DNA from: Caldilineaceae bacterium SB0664_bin_27
GTDB taxonomy: Bacteria; Chloroflexota; Anaerolineae; Caldilineales; Caldilineaceae
Length of the DNA: 64,000 bases
Direction of reading: 5' to 3'
NCBI GenBank assembly: GCA_009838625.1
Contig: VXRG01000061.1
Location: 1 to 64,000 of the forward strand
Every line of letters begins with the position of its first letter. The stretch's first letter is position 1. The position numbers were made by a program, and so were the translations under genes. The notes under the pieces were generated by a model. That model was given only the letters and a program-made list of their open reading frames with translations. It ran no database searches and was not told where the DNA came from. Shown here in pieces: positions 48,836 to 57,388 of this stretch.

Positions 48836-49684
48836 ATGAAAATCTACTACGACTGTGAGCCGACCCTGAACGATATCGACGTCCTGGAGCTCTGCAAACA
48901 GGGCTATATCCGGCTCGAAGCGGTCGTGCCGGACGACGTCAACGCGCGCGCCCGCGCCTTTTTGGAGAAGAATATCTCCCATGAACCGACCGAGATCCTG
49001 TATGAAGACTGGTTCTTGGAGGGCGTGATCAAGAACCCGCAGGCCGCGGGCGCGGTGCGCTCGCTGCTGGGCGTCAATTTCGGGCTGCCGCTGCTGATGA
49101 GCAATCATCGCGTCGAATACCCGACGGAGGCGCAGGGCTGGCACCGCGACGGCAATTCAAAGTTCACGCATGAGCTGCGCAACCTGCAGGTCTTCTATCT
49201 GCCGCAGGACTGCACCATGGAGATGGGGCCGACCGAGATTATCCCCGGGACGCATCTCCTCTACTCCGCCAATGACCACCTCAAGCATCTGGACCGTGTG
49301 CGCGGCAGCGAGTTCATGGCCGGGCCGGCCGGCTCGATTTTCATCACCGTCTACTCGATCTGGCACCGGCGCTCGACTTCGACACGGGCCAAGACGCCGG
49401 GGGTCCGGAATGCGCTGAAGTACAACTATTTCCGCACCGCACCGCCGCAGCGCGACTGGTGCTTCGATCCCGACTTCGATTTCGGTAACGCGCCCTACCT
49501 ACCGGAGGGGGACTCCGGCTACTATCGCGATAGATGGCTGGCCGCCAGCCATGCGGCTGAGATGTTCCTGTGGCTGTGCGGTAAGCACGCGCAGTTCAGG
49601 ACTGAGGGCGGACAGACCTGGCCCCTGAACGCTGCGACGGCCCGCTTCGCCGACGCGCCCTTCGGCGTTCCCCCGGGGCTGTGA
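48836..49684 (+). CDS. Phytanoyl-CoA dioxygenase family protein
   Basis: A 282-residue Fe(II)/2-oxoglutarate oxygenase. The ATG at 48836, after a GGAGAGGTGGAG stretch, is preferred over a long upstream extension. The motif HRD (H103, D105) in GWHRDGNSKF and the distal His in SIWHRRSTS give the iron triad; IIPGTHLLY and NYFRTAPPQRDW are shared with the two PhyH proteins at 50058 and 50978, so they belong to one subfamily. It is in the operon of the ABC importer, and may hydroxylate the imported solute or a breakdown product. Confidence 0.88.
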   Translation: MKIYYDCEPTLNDIDVLELCKQGYIRLEAVVPDDVNARARAFLEKNISHEPTEILYEDWFLEGVIKNPQAAGAVRSLLGVNFGLPLLMSNHRVEYPTEAQGWHRDGNSKFTHELRNLQVFYLPQDCTMEMGPTEIIPGTHLLYSANDHLKHLDRVRGSEFMAGPAGSIFITVYSIWHRRSTSTRAKTPGVRNALKYNYFRTAPPQRDWCFDPDFDFGNAPYLPEGDSGYYRDRWLAASHAAEMFLWLCGKHAQFRTEGGQTWPLNAATARFADAPFGVPPGL

Positions 49685-49784
49685 GCTGGAGGGTTATGCC
49701 GGGCAAGGAACGACGCCTTCACACAATGGCGGCGGCAACGGCCAACTGACAGACGCTGCCTCTGGAACGATAATGCTTCAGACG

Positions 49785-49815
49785 AAATGTTCGCCCAATG
49801 CGAACATTTTTGTTT
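49785..49815 (+). terminator. Rho-independent terminator after the first ABC/PhyH operon
   Basis: AAATGTTCGC and GCGAACATTT make a ten-pair perfect stem with loop CCAAT, followed by TTGTTT. It lies in the 373-base spacer between the PhyH genes at 48836 and 50058. The rest of that spacer shows no gene; it should hold a promoter for the tandem PhyH pair, which I could not pin down. Confidence 0.75.
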
Positions 49816-50057
49816 GGGCACGGATATGTACATTGAATGGAGGACAAGGGGGACCAGGGACAGGCGCTGCCTGGGTGCACGAGCCCGCGAGTGGCTCATC
49901 ACCAGGATCGAACATCATGCTATCGACCCGGCATCGCTGGCCAACTACGACCGGAAAAGCTCGGCTGGCCAGACCGGAACGCATGAGAAGTCGTGTTTTC
50001 AAACACGTGGAGTTGTGCTAAATTGACCGTCACGCAATTCCCACCCAGGAGAGCACA

Positions 50058-50969
50058 ATGATCCACGACAAAACCAATCACACCTGCGACGGCGAACCGT
50101 CCCTGACCGACTCGCAGGTGCTCGAATTCTGTCGCGAAGGACATCTGCTGCTGAAGGGCGTCGTTCCCGAGGAAATCAACCGCCGCACCTGCGACTATCT
50201 CGAAGGCAAGCTCCCGGCCAACCCCAGCTACATTCCCGACGGCCTCACCGAAGCCGACCTCGAACGCATCCGCGCCTCCCACGAACCGAGCACCATCTTC
50301 CTCGAAGACTGGTTCGTCCAGAACGTCCTGCTCAACCCCCATGTCGTCGGCGTCATGCGCTCGCTACTGGGCCGTAGCTTCGGCCTGCCGGTCCTCGCCA
50401 GCCATCACCACGTCCAGTGCCCCATGCCCGCGCAGGGCTGGCATCACGACGCTGACCACGTCTTCGGCCCCGAGCTCAACTTCGTCGAGGTCTTCTACTT
50501 TCCCCAGGATACTCCCGTCGAGCTCGGCCCGACCGAGCTCGTGCCCGGCTCCCACATCATGCCCACCAAGCGCCCCAACGACGAGGGCGGCCTTTTCGCC
50601 GACGGCCCCGCCGGCACCATCGGCATTCACCACCAGAGCATCCTCCACCGCCGCGGCCTCTCCACCGCCAAGGGCACGCGCCACATGCTCAAATACAACT
50701 ACTGGCGCACTGCCCCGCCCCAGAGAGATTGGATCACCGAGCCCGATTTCGACTTCCAGGGCGCCTACTACGGCGGCCATAACCAGGCCCGCTACGTCGC
50801 CCACATGTTTTACTGGCTCTGCGGCAAGGGAGAAGAATACCGCATCATCGGCGGCCAGGCCTGGCCGTGGACCAGTCCCAACCAGATCGGCCCCTCCTAC
50901 GGTTTCGGCAGCACCAACGGCTACCAACCCGACTGGCGCAAACATAACCAGGACGGCTACGCCGTCTGA
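50058..50969 (+). CDS. Phytanoyl-CoA dioxygenase family protein, tandem copy 1
   Basis: A 303-residue Fe(II)/2-oxoglutarate oxygenase. Iron ligands are visible in QGWHHDADHVF (H129, D131) and SILHRRGLST (H197), with LVPGSHIMPTKRP in the core and NYWRTAPPQRDWITEPDFDF near the C-terminus. CCAGGAGAGC lies upstream of the ATG. It is nearly identical in length and about 87% identical by eye to the next gene, so this is a recent tandem duplication. No transporter is linked directly. Substrate unknown; the relatives in this subfamily are environmental proteins with no set role. Confidence 0.9.
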   Translation: MIHDKTNHTCDGEPSLTDSQVLEFCREGHLLLKGVVPEEINRRTCDYLEGKLPANPSYIPDGLTEADLERIRASHEPSTIFLEDWFVQNVLLNPHVVGVMRSLLGRSFGLPVLASHHHVQCPMPAQGWHHDADHVFGPELNFVEVFYFPQDTPVELGPTELVPGSHIMPTKRPNDEGGLFADGPAGTIGIHHQSILHRRGLSTAKGTRHMLKYNYWRTAPPQRDWITEPDFDFQGAYYGGHNQARYVAHMFYWLCGKGEEYRIIGGQAWPWTSPNQIGPSYGFGSTNGYQPDWRKHNQDGYAV

Positions 50970-50977
50970 GCAAAGAC

Positions 50978-51889
50978 ATGATCCACGACAAAGCCAATCA
51001 CACTTTCGACGGCGAGCCGACGCTAACCGACTCGCAGGTGCTCGAATTCTGCCGCGAAGGCCATCTTCTGCTGCGCGGTGTCGTCCCCGACGAGATCAAC
51101 CGCCGTACCTGCGACTTTCTCGAAGGCAAAATCCCCGCCAACCCCAGCTACATCCCCGACGGCCTGACCGAAGCTGACCTCGAGCGCATGCGCTTCTCCA
51201 TCGCGCCCAGCTCCATCTTCCTTGAGGACTGGTTTATGGAGCACGTCCTGCTCAATCCACAGGTGGTCGGCATCATGCGCTCGCTGCTGGGCCGTAACGT
51301 CGGCCTGCCCGTCCTCGCCAGCCACCACCTTGCTGAATGTCCCATGCCCGCGCAGCACTGGCATAACGACGCCGACCACGTCTTCGGCCCCGAGCTCAAC
51401 TTCGTCGAGCTCTTCTATTTCCCCCAGGACACCCCTGTCGAGCTCGGGCCGACCGAACTGGTGCCCGGCTCCCACATCATGCCCACCAAGCGCCCCGACG
51501 ACGAGGGCGGCGTCTTCGCCGACGGCCCCGCTGGCACCATCGGCGTCCATCACCAGAGCATCCTGCACCGCCGCGGCCTCTCCACCGCCACGGGGACCCG
51601 CCACATGCTCAAATACAACTACTGGCGCACCACGCCTCCGCAGCGCGACTGGATCACCGAGCCCGACTTCGACTTCCAGCGCGTCTACTACGGCGGCCAC
51701 AATCAGGCCCGTTACGTCGCCCACATGTTTTACTGGCTCTGCGGCAAGGGAGAAGAGTACCGCATCATCGGCGGCCAGGCCTGGCCCGCGACCCACCCCA
51801 ACCAGATCGGCCCCTCCTACGGCTTCGCCAGCGAGCGCGGTTACAAACCCGACTGGCGCAAGCAAAACCAGGACGGCTACGCCTCTTAA
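50978..51889 (+). CDS. Phytanoyl-CoA dioxygenase family protein, tandem copy 2
   Basis: A 303-residue paralogue of the previous gene, starting eight bases after its stop. The iron ligands are kept (WHNDADHVF with H129 and D131; SILHRRGLST with H197). Differences cluster at residues 71-76 (IRASHE versus MRFSIA), 117-130 (HHVQCPMPAQGWHH versus HLAECPMPAQHWHN) and near the C-terminus. Residues 117-130 lie next to the iron site and could shape substrate choice. Retained reading frames and motifs argue both copies are functional. Confidence 0.9.
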   Translation: MIHDKANHTFDGEPTLTDSQVLEFCREGHLLLRGVVPDEINRRTCDFLEGKIPANPSYIPDGLTEADLERMRFSIAPSSIFLEDWFMEHVLLNPQVVGIMRSLLGRNVGLPVLASHHLAECPMPAQHWHNDADHVFGPELNFVELFYFPQDTPVELGPTELVPGSHIMPTKRPDDEGGVFADGPAGTIGVHHQSILHRRGLSTATGTRHMLKYNYWRTTPPQRDWITEPDFDFQRVYYGGHNQARYVAHMFYWLCGKGEEYRIIGGQAWPATHPNQIGPSYGFASERGYKPDWRKQNQDGYAS

Positions 51890-51966
51890 GTTGTCAGTTT
51901 CTGGGTAACGATTCAGCCGTAGTCAATCCCCGGCCCCGAGCGAGCCGGTCCCACCAGCCTGCTTCC

Positions 51967-52968
51967 TCACGCATCCCATGTCAGGATGATTCCCAGCCAT
52001 CCCTCGCCGCCAGCGGCGGCCTGCGCGTAGATCTTCGGTGCCCGCGTGTAAGGTATCCTGTGACTGATCAGGTGGTCGACCGCCAGTGTCTGGTCAGCAA
52101 TTCGGCGCAGTATGACTGCGCGATCGCGTTGCGGCGTCCAGGGCCAGTAGACGTGCGGCACTTCGAGGTCGAGTTCGTAAGCGCCTAAAACGTGCAGTTC
52201 GCGGCGCAGCAACTCGACCTGGAGACCGATTTCAGCTGTGCCGGGTGCACTGCCTACCATTACCACCTTCGCCCTCTGGCCGGCGGCCTCGAAGACTGTT
52301 TGCAAAATAGTCGGATTGGCTGAAGCGTGAAAAAGACATTGCGCGCCGCCGGAGGTGACTTCTCGAACAGTCTCCACCGGATCCTCCGCACTCGCGTTCA
52401 CAACATGCGTTGCCCCGCTTTGGCGGGCAAGCTGGAGACGCTCCTCAACCAGGTCGACTGCGACGATAGGAAAGGCGCCGACAAGCCGGGCTAGCGCGGT
52501 GACAAGCTGCCCAATGACACCAACGCCGAAGACGACCACCGATTCGTCGATCTGCAGACGCGCCCGCCGGACTGCGTGCAGTACCGTGGCCCCGTTAATC
52601 GCAAACGTCGCCTGTTCGTCGGTCAGAGCGTCGTCCAGCTTCTGAATATAGCCGTTCTGCAGAGGCGAGCCGGTCACGTCGACGGTCCAGTGCGTGGCGT
52701 GGCGCCCCATGATCAAAACCCGGGAGCCCGGCGCGAAGTCGGTGATGCCCTCACCCACATCCAGGACGAGACCCACCGCGGCGTATCCCGGGTAGGCGGC
52801 GCGGTGCCCGCTTCGCTCCATGCCGCGGAGTTGGTTCAACTCAGTGCCGGCGCTGACCTGGCTGCATGAAGCCCGAACGAGCACTTCGTTGGCGCCTGGC
52901 GCCGATACATTGAACTCTTCGACTTCTACCTGCATTCCTGAGCGAAAGACGAGACGGTTGCCGTGCAT
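51967..52968 (-). CDS. Zinc-type alcohol dehydrogenase-like (MDR) protein
   Basis: A 333-residue medium-chain dehydrogenase/reductase. The Rossmann part is clear (VVVFGVGVIGQLVTALARLVG, then VDLVEERLQLARQSGATHVVN). The front domain has SCSQVSAGTELNQLRG and YPGYAAVGLVLDVG, but not the usual GHE catalytic zinc motif; this pattern is like the sub-group with bacteriochlorophyllide dehydrogenase and related proteins without catalytic zinc. It likely uses NAD(P)H on a small alcohol or ketone. It is the last gene of the long minus-strand catabolic run, 18 bases after the Rieske gene. Confidence 0.87.
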   Translation of the reverse strand: MHGNRLVFRSGMQVEVEEFNVSAPGANEVLVRASCSQVSAGTELNQLRGMERSGHRAAYPGYAAVGLVLDVGEGITDFAPGSRVLIMGRHATHWTVDVTGSPLQNGYIQKLDDALTDEQATFAINGATVLHAVRRARLQIDESVVVFGVGVIGQLVTALARLVGAFPIVAVDLVEERLQLARQSGATHVVNASAEDPVETVREVTSGGAQCLFHASANPTILQTVFEAAGQRAKVVMVGSAPGTAEIGLQVELLRRELHVLGAYELDLEVPHVYWPWTPQRDRAVILRRIADQTLAVDHLISHRIPYTRAPKIYAQAAAGGEGWLGIILTWDA

Positions 52969-52986
52969 GGTTCGCTGCAGCGATTA

Positions 52987-53955
52987 CTACGCGGTCCCGA
53001 AAGTAAGCCCCAGCTCGTTCAGCCATCTACGGTAGGCAATGGCAGTGCGGTCGGACCGCAGATGCAGTTCAGCCTGCAAGTCCAGCGGAAGCATCTCAGG
53101 CCGTTGTGATTCCACGACGGGGATGTCCTGGTCGAACAGCTCGTCCTGGAAAGCGCGGATTTCATCTTCAGGAACGTCGTACGCTGTATCCGTGGAAAGC
53201 CACAGCCAGCCGCGGCTAACCAGCTTCTCCACCGGCGTGACTGTGAAGAAAAAGGCGAACCTGGTCTCAACTGTCGGTTTGACGACATAGACTGTCAAGG
53301 GGCGTTGAATGTGGAAAGTGTAGGTTGACGGATGCTCGGGGTCACTCCCGTCCGGCCTGGGTTGCCAGATACGAACATCCTTCGCAATCACGCCATTTGA
53401 TCCTATCTCGACCTCATAATCCTCCATTTGCGGGTAGCGCTGGTCGCCCAACAGACCGTCATGCACGAAGGGGAAATGGGCAACATCGACAAAGTTTTCC
53501 AGGACACGGGGCGCACTGGCTCGGATATCATAGGGTCCACAGAAGGTCTTGTGATAGTGCGGCTCATCCCATTCGGGATACGAAGGAACATCGTGTGCGG
53601 GATTGCCAAGGGAGATCCAGACCATGTCATATCTCTCTTGAACCCGGTACGACCGGGCTCGCGCCTTTTGCGGAGGCACCTGGTCGGGGTGGGCCGGAAT
53701 GTGTACGCATTGACCCTCGCTGTTGTAGGCCCAGCCGTGGTAAGGGCAGACGAGGTTATCATTTTCAATCCGACCAAGCGACAGGCGTGTGCCCCGGTGA
53801 AGGCACAGGTCTCTCCAGGCCAGGACCTCGCCCTTGAGACGCCACAGCACGATATCCTCCCCCAGCACACGCGCAGCGGAGATCCCTCCCTCTTTCAACT
53901 CCTGTGAGAGTTCGACCGGATGCCAGTCGTCGATCAGAACAGGGTCATTGATCAT
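52987..53955 (-). CDS. Rieske non-haem iron oxygenase, alpha subunit
   Basis: An oxygenase subunit of about 322 residues. The Rieske [2Fe-2S] site is CLHRGTRLSLG and CPYHGW (C51, H53, C70, H73 from the chosen start), and the mononuclear iron region reads NFVDVAHFPFVHDGLLGD. Such enzymes insert one or two oxygen atoms into an organic ring or demethylate; reductase and ferredoxin genes are not nearby. The ATG at 53955 lies eight bases after AGAGAG and is preferred to a GTG seven codons earlier. With the M24 protein upstream and the MDR gene downstream it suggests oxidative breakdown of an imported compound. Confidence 0.9.
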   Translation of the reverse strand: MINDPVLIDDWHPVELSQELKEGGISAARVLGEDIVLWRLKGEVLAWRDLCLHRGTRLSLGRIENDNLVCPYHGWAYNSEGQCVHIPAHPDQVPPQKARARSYRVQERYDMVWISLGNPAHDVPSYPEWDEPHYHKTFCGPYDIRASAPRVLENFVDVAHFPFVHDGLLGDQRYPQMEDYEVEIGSNGVIAKDVRIWQPRPDGSDPEHPSTYTFHIQRPLTVYVVKPTVETRFAFFFTVTPVEKLVSRGWLWLSTDTAYDVPEDEIRAFQDELFDQDIPVVESQRPEMLPLDLQAELHLRSDRTAIAYRRWLNELGLTFGTA

Positions 53956-54089
53956 AGTAGCGTCTCTCTGCAACACTTGGGTGATACATGTGAGAATGCG
54001 ATTTCGGCTTCAAGATTCCAAGGCTAACACATCTGCCTGTCAGCTATCGAAAACCAGTTGGAACGAGACCGCATTGAGATTGGCGCTAG

Positions 54090-55241
54090 CTACGGCGCTG
54101 CCTGACCCCGCGTCAATACCTCGCATCCGGTCTCGGTAATCAGAATGGTTTCGCTTGTGCCGGCGCCATACTCGCCCAGGACTCGCAAGGTGAAGGGCAG
54201 GTGAAAGGTCATGCCGGCCTGCAACGGGGCATGATTGTGCAGTTGGATGAAGAAATGGATCGGTTCCAACCAGTCCGGAGGGAAGCCGATTCCGACCGAA
54301 TAGCCGAAATTGTAGTGGAACTGGATGCGGTCCTCAATAGGCTTGATCGCCTTTTGGAGCGCGGCCGTAGCAACATCCGAGGTCGGGACGCCGGCGCGCG
54401 CGGTTTCAACGATTGTTTGTACGGCCAGCTGGGCCGCGTCATTCAGCTCCTGACGTTCAGGCGGGGCCGGTCCCACCACGGTGGTCCGCATGATCGGCGC
54501 CGTGTAGCGCCGCACACAAGCCCCCAACTCGATGAAGACCGAGTCCCCGTGCTGAATCGGGATGTGGCCCACGGTACTGTGGGCCAGGCCGGAACGATAA
54601 CCGGCCGCCACGATGGGCTCTATGCACATGAAATCGCTGCCGTTGCACCGCATGACTTCGTAAGCGGCGCTGGTCACAGTATGATCGTAGACGCCTTCAG
54701 CGACCGCCGCCAGCGCCGCTTCCGCGCCCAACTGGGTGAGCCGGCCGGCCTCGCGCATGTAGGCAATTTCTGCCTCTGACTTGACCAGCCGCACCTCATC
54801 TACAAGACCTGAAGCGTCCGTCCACTGGCTGCCGTCCAGCATCTGCCGCAGGCGGCGGTAGTTTTTCACGCCAAGATTGGGGCTGTTCTCTTCGATACCC
54901 AAGCGTCTGCTGCGCAGTTTCTGGTCATCAAGCAGGTTGACCAATGACGCAACCGGATCGTCCTGCGCCGTGTAAAGCGCCGGTTCGCTCAGCCACGAAC
55001 TGGCCAGGAAACGCCCCAGTTCAAAGTTGAAAATAAGCAGTATGGGATCGCCGCTGTCGGGCACAATACAGCACTGGAAATCCCACGAGTTGACACTGTT
55101 GTAGCCGGTCAGGTAGAACACGTTGCCGGCGCCGAATATGAGCAGCACATCGATTTCCCGGTCCGCCATTTTCTTTCGTGCTGCAGCCAATCGGCTGTGA
55201 TACTCCTCCAATGTGAACCAGTTCTCCTTCGGTATACCCAT
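54090..55241 (-). CDS. M24-family (creatinase/ectoine-hydrolase-like) protein
   Basis: A 383-residue pita-bread-fold protein. The N-terminal domain (LAAARKKMADREIDVLLI, VFYLTGYNSVNSW) is typical. In the catalytic domain the metal motif, normally a D-x-G with a following Asp, reads FIELGACVRRYTAPIMRT, so the usual metal ligands are replaced; NFGYSVGIGFPPDW stands where metallopeptidases have a GHGIG motif. This matches the non-peptidase branch, which includes creatinase and ectoine hydrolase (DoeA), more than Xaa-Pro dipeptidases. It likely hydrolyses an amide-type C-N bond of a small substrate. The neighbouring oxygenase and transporter genes support a catabolic role. Confidence 0.8.
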   Translation of the reverse strand: MGIPKENWFTLEEYHSRLAAARKKMADREIDVLLIFGAGNVFYLTGYNSVNSWDFQCCIVPDSGDPILLIFNFELGRFLASSWLSEPALYTAQDDPVASLVNLLDDQKLRSRRLGIEENSPNLGVKNYRRLRQMLDGSQWTDASGLVDEVRLVKSEAEIAYMREAGRLTQLGAEAALAAVAEGVYDHTVTSAAYEVMRCNGSDFMCIEPIVAAGYRSGLAHSTVGHIPIQHGDSVFIELGACVRRYTAPIMRTTVVGPAPPERQELNDAAQLAVQTIVETARAGVPTSDVATAALQKAIKPIEDRIQFHYNFGYSVGIGFPPDWLEPIHFFIQLHNHAPLQAGMTFHLPFTLRVLGEYGAGTSETILITETGCEVLTRGQAAP

Positions 55242-55393
55242 CGTACGGCTCCGTGAGAAAAAAAATGGTGGATAAGCAAACCTACGGGGACCAGGTCATT
55301 CGCTGGCAATACAACCTGCGGGCCGGCAGGAAGAAGTCAGAACGTGCCGCTTATTCTCGCAACTGAAAGCGATCCCCTGCCTTCGTCGTGAGG

Positions 55394-56413
55394 CTAGGAA
55401 GGAACGTCCAAAGAAATGGCCTGCCCGGTTTCCGTGGAACGGATGATGGCGTCGGCTACCCGTAGTATATCCAGATTGTGTCGACCACTGACATCCGGTT
55501 CCACGCTATCAACAACGTACTCATATAAGAGGCGTGCGACCCAGTTGATACCGTCTCCCGGCTCAACATCAATCCCTGCGTCGAGCGGCAAGGGAACCAC
55601 GCGGCCGTCCTGGTATTCAGCGTGCAACGTGGTTGGAATGTCCTGGAGTGGGCCGCGCTGTACCAGCGTCGCCTCAGCGCACTCGATGCGGAATTCGTAA
55701 GCGCTGCCGCGAGCCTGGGAGGTCGACACCAACGTAAACGGAATGGAGCCATCGAATTCTATAGTCGCCACCGCGGTAGAGGGAGTGGGCCAGTTGCCCC
55801 AGGAAGGCTCGAATGAGTATCCGAAGACGCGCGTTACCTTGTGTTGGGCGAGCACCGACAGCAGCGAATCGATTTCATGCACCGTCATCTGCCACAGCTG
55901 CATGTGATCGCTCAAGGGGTAGTTGCCGGAGCGCGGCTTATAGTGGTGCATGTGGCCGGAGCCGGGGGGGCCATAGGCCTGCTCCAGCATCATCCGGCGC
56001 ATGGTAAGTTCCGTCCGGAAGTAGCGGATCTGCTGGGTCACCACGATCTTGACTCCGTGGGCATCCGCCAATTCAACTAGCCGGACTGCTTCTTCCAGAT
56101 CGCAGGTGAAGGGCTTCTCAACCAGCACGTGCTTGCCGGCGAGGATCGCCTCCCGCACAAACTGCGCGTGCAGCCGGGCGTGGGTTGTCACACCCACCGT
56201 GTCGGCCGGTATATGTCGCAGCGCGTCGGTCAGTGTGGTGAAACAGGCCGTCTCCGGTAGTCCATTGGCCAGGCGTTCACGTTCCAGGATTTCCCGGGAG
56301 ATATCCACGATCGCCACCGGCCGCACATGGGGGGAGTCCTTCAGATGCTCGAGGTAGTGGCGGCCGCGCCCGCCAACCCCCACAAAGATCGCTTTCAGCG
56401 GTTCTTCAGCCAT
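55394..56413 (-). CDS. Gfo/Idh/MocA family oxidoreductase
   Basis: A 339-residue NAD(P)-dependent oxidoreductase: LKAIFVGVGGRGRHYLEHL forms the dinucleotide loop, VGVTTHARLHAQFVREAI follows, and VEKPFTCDLEEAV holds the catalytic Lys. The C-terminal domain includes YPLSDHMQLWQMTVHEIDSL. It belongs to the large family acting on sugar-like or cyclitol substrates. It lies between the Asp/Glu racemase-type gene (69 bases) and the M24 gene (152 bases), on the minus strand. The substrate cannot be told. Confidence 0.9.
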   Translation of the reverse strand: MAEEPLKAIFVGVGGRGRHYLEHLKDSPHVRPVAIVDISREILERERLANGLPETACFTTLTDALRHIPADTVGVTTHARLHAQFVREAILAGKHVLVEKPFTCDLEEAVRLVELADAHGVKIVVTQQIRYFRTELTMRRMMLEQAYGPPGSGHMHHYKPRSGNYPLSDHMQLWQMTVHEIDSLLSVLAQHKVTRVFGYSFEPSWGNWPTPSTAVATIEFDGSIPFTLVSTSQARGSAYEFRIECAEATLVQRGPLQDIPTTLHAEYQDGRVVPLPLDAGIDVEPGDGINWVARLLYEYVVDSVEPDVSGRHNLDILRVADAIIRSTETGQAISLDVPS

Positions 56414-56482
56414 TGGGACGCCTCCCTGGATGGACTCAATCTGAATTCCCGTGCCGGTTCCAACAGTTTCCTGGCGTCCTTA

Positions 56483-57379
56483 TCAGTACTCTGCCAGCAG
56501 GACGCCGCGCCCGAAGACGGGCGCCTTCACGCCAGCCAGGCGCAATGCTGCCCAGATGCTCACCGCCGGCGCACTTACGACCGGTTTACCCAGGTCGGTT
56601 TCCAGCGGCTCAATGATAGCGGCTGTGCGGATGCCGCTGCAGGCCAGCAGTACGCACTCGGCGCGCGGGGAATCCACCGCGCGCGCCAGGTCATACCATA
56701 CCGAGGGCGCCGAGTTACCGATCTGCCATTCGGTTTCCATGCCTGCGCTCTGACTGCCGGTGACCTCGAAGCCGTGCCCTTCGAGGAAATCGACCAGGAG
56801 CTGCGTCACATCCGAGGGATAGGGGCCAGCCACGGCCACCCGCTGCACGCCCAGCGTCCGCAGAGCCTGGACCTGGGCGGTGCTTATCGTAGTCGCTGGA
56901 ATGTCTACGGCTCGCCGGATGGCTGCGGAGATCTTCACGTCACCACCTACGCCGTGCACGAAGCTGCACGAATTGCAGAGAAAAACGATGGCGCCGGGTC
57001 GTGTGATGCGCAGGGTCTCCGCCGCGTCCAGGATGGGCTCCAAGTCGGCGTAGCGGTCCACCATGTCTGGACTGATCGGGTCGAAGCGGGTAGCCGTGCG
57101 GTAGCGCGTGAAAATCAGCGACACGCCGTCCGGCAGATAGAGCCAGAACTCGTCGTCGTTGATGCCATCGTCCGGGGACAGGAGACCGAGACGCGTGCGC
57201 CAGCCAGGCACGCCGCCGCTTAACGTCCGAGCCGAGGCCGTGGTCTGCGCTTCCGGCAAGTCCAACTCTGTAGGGGCAGCAATCCCGGAGCCGGCGCGGA
57301 GCCTGTCGAAGGATGCAGCCGTTTCCCGCGCGGAAGCGTGCCGTCCTCCTCGAATGTCCGGCTTGCCGTCTGCCTTCAT
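56483..57379 (-). CDS. Asp/Glu racemase / maleate isomerase-like protein
   Basis: A 298-residue protein of the Asp/Glu racemase superfamily, nearest to the maleate cis-trans isomerase and arylmalonate decarboxylase branch. The two catalytic Cys are visible in VFLCNSCSFVHG and LLACSGIRT, with IPATTISTAQVQALRTLGVQRVAV and a VSAPAVSIWAALRLAG ending typical of the branch. It starts nine bases after the stop of the permease at 57389 is passed on the other side, so these genes are tightly linked. The first 40 residues are extra, Ala-rich and not conserved, so the true start may be later. A carboxylic acid substrate is likely. Confidence 0.82.
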   Translation of the reverse strand: MKADGKPDIRGGRHASARETAASFDRLRAGSGIAAPTELDLPEAQTTASARTLSGGVPGWRTRLGLLSPDDGINDDEFWLYLPDGVSLIFTRYRTATRFDPISPDMVDRYADLEPILDAAETLRITRPGAIVFLCNSCSFVHGVGGDVKISAAIRRAVDIPATTISTAQVQALRTLGVQRVAVAGPYPSDVTQLLVDFLEGHGFEVTGSQSAGMETEWQIGNSAPSVWYDLARAVDSPRAECVLLACSGIRTAAIIEPLETDLGKPVVSAPAVSIWAALRLAGVKAPVFGRGVLLAEY

Positions 57380-57388
57380 CGCCCCATC

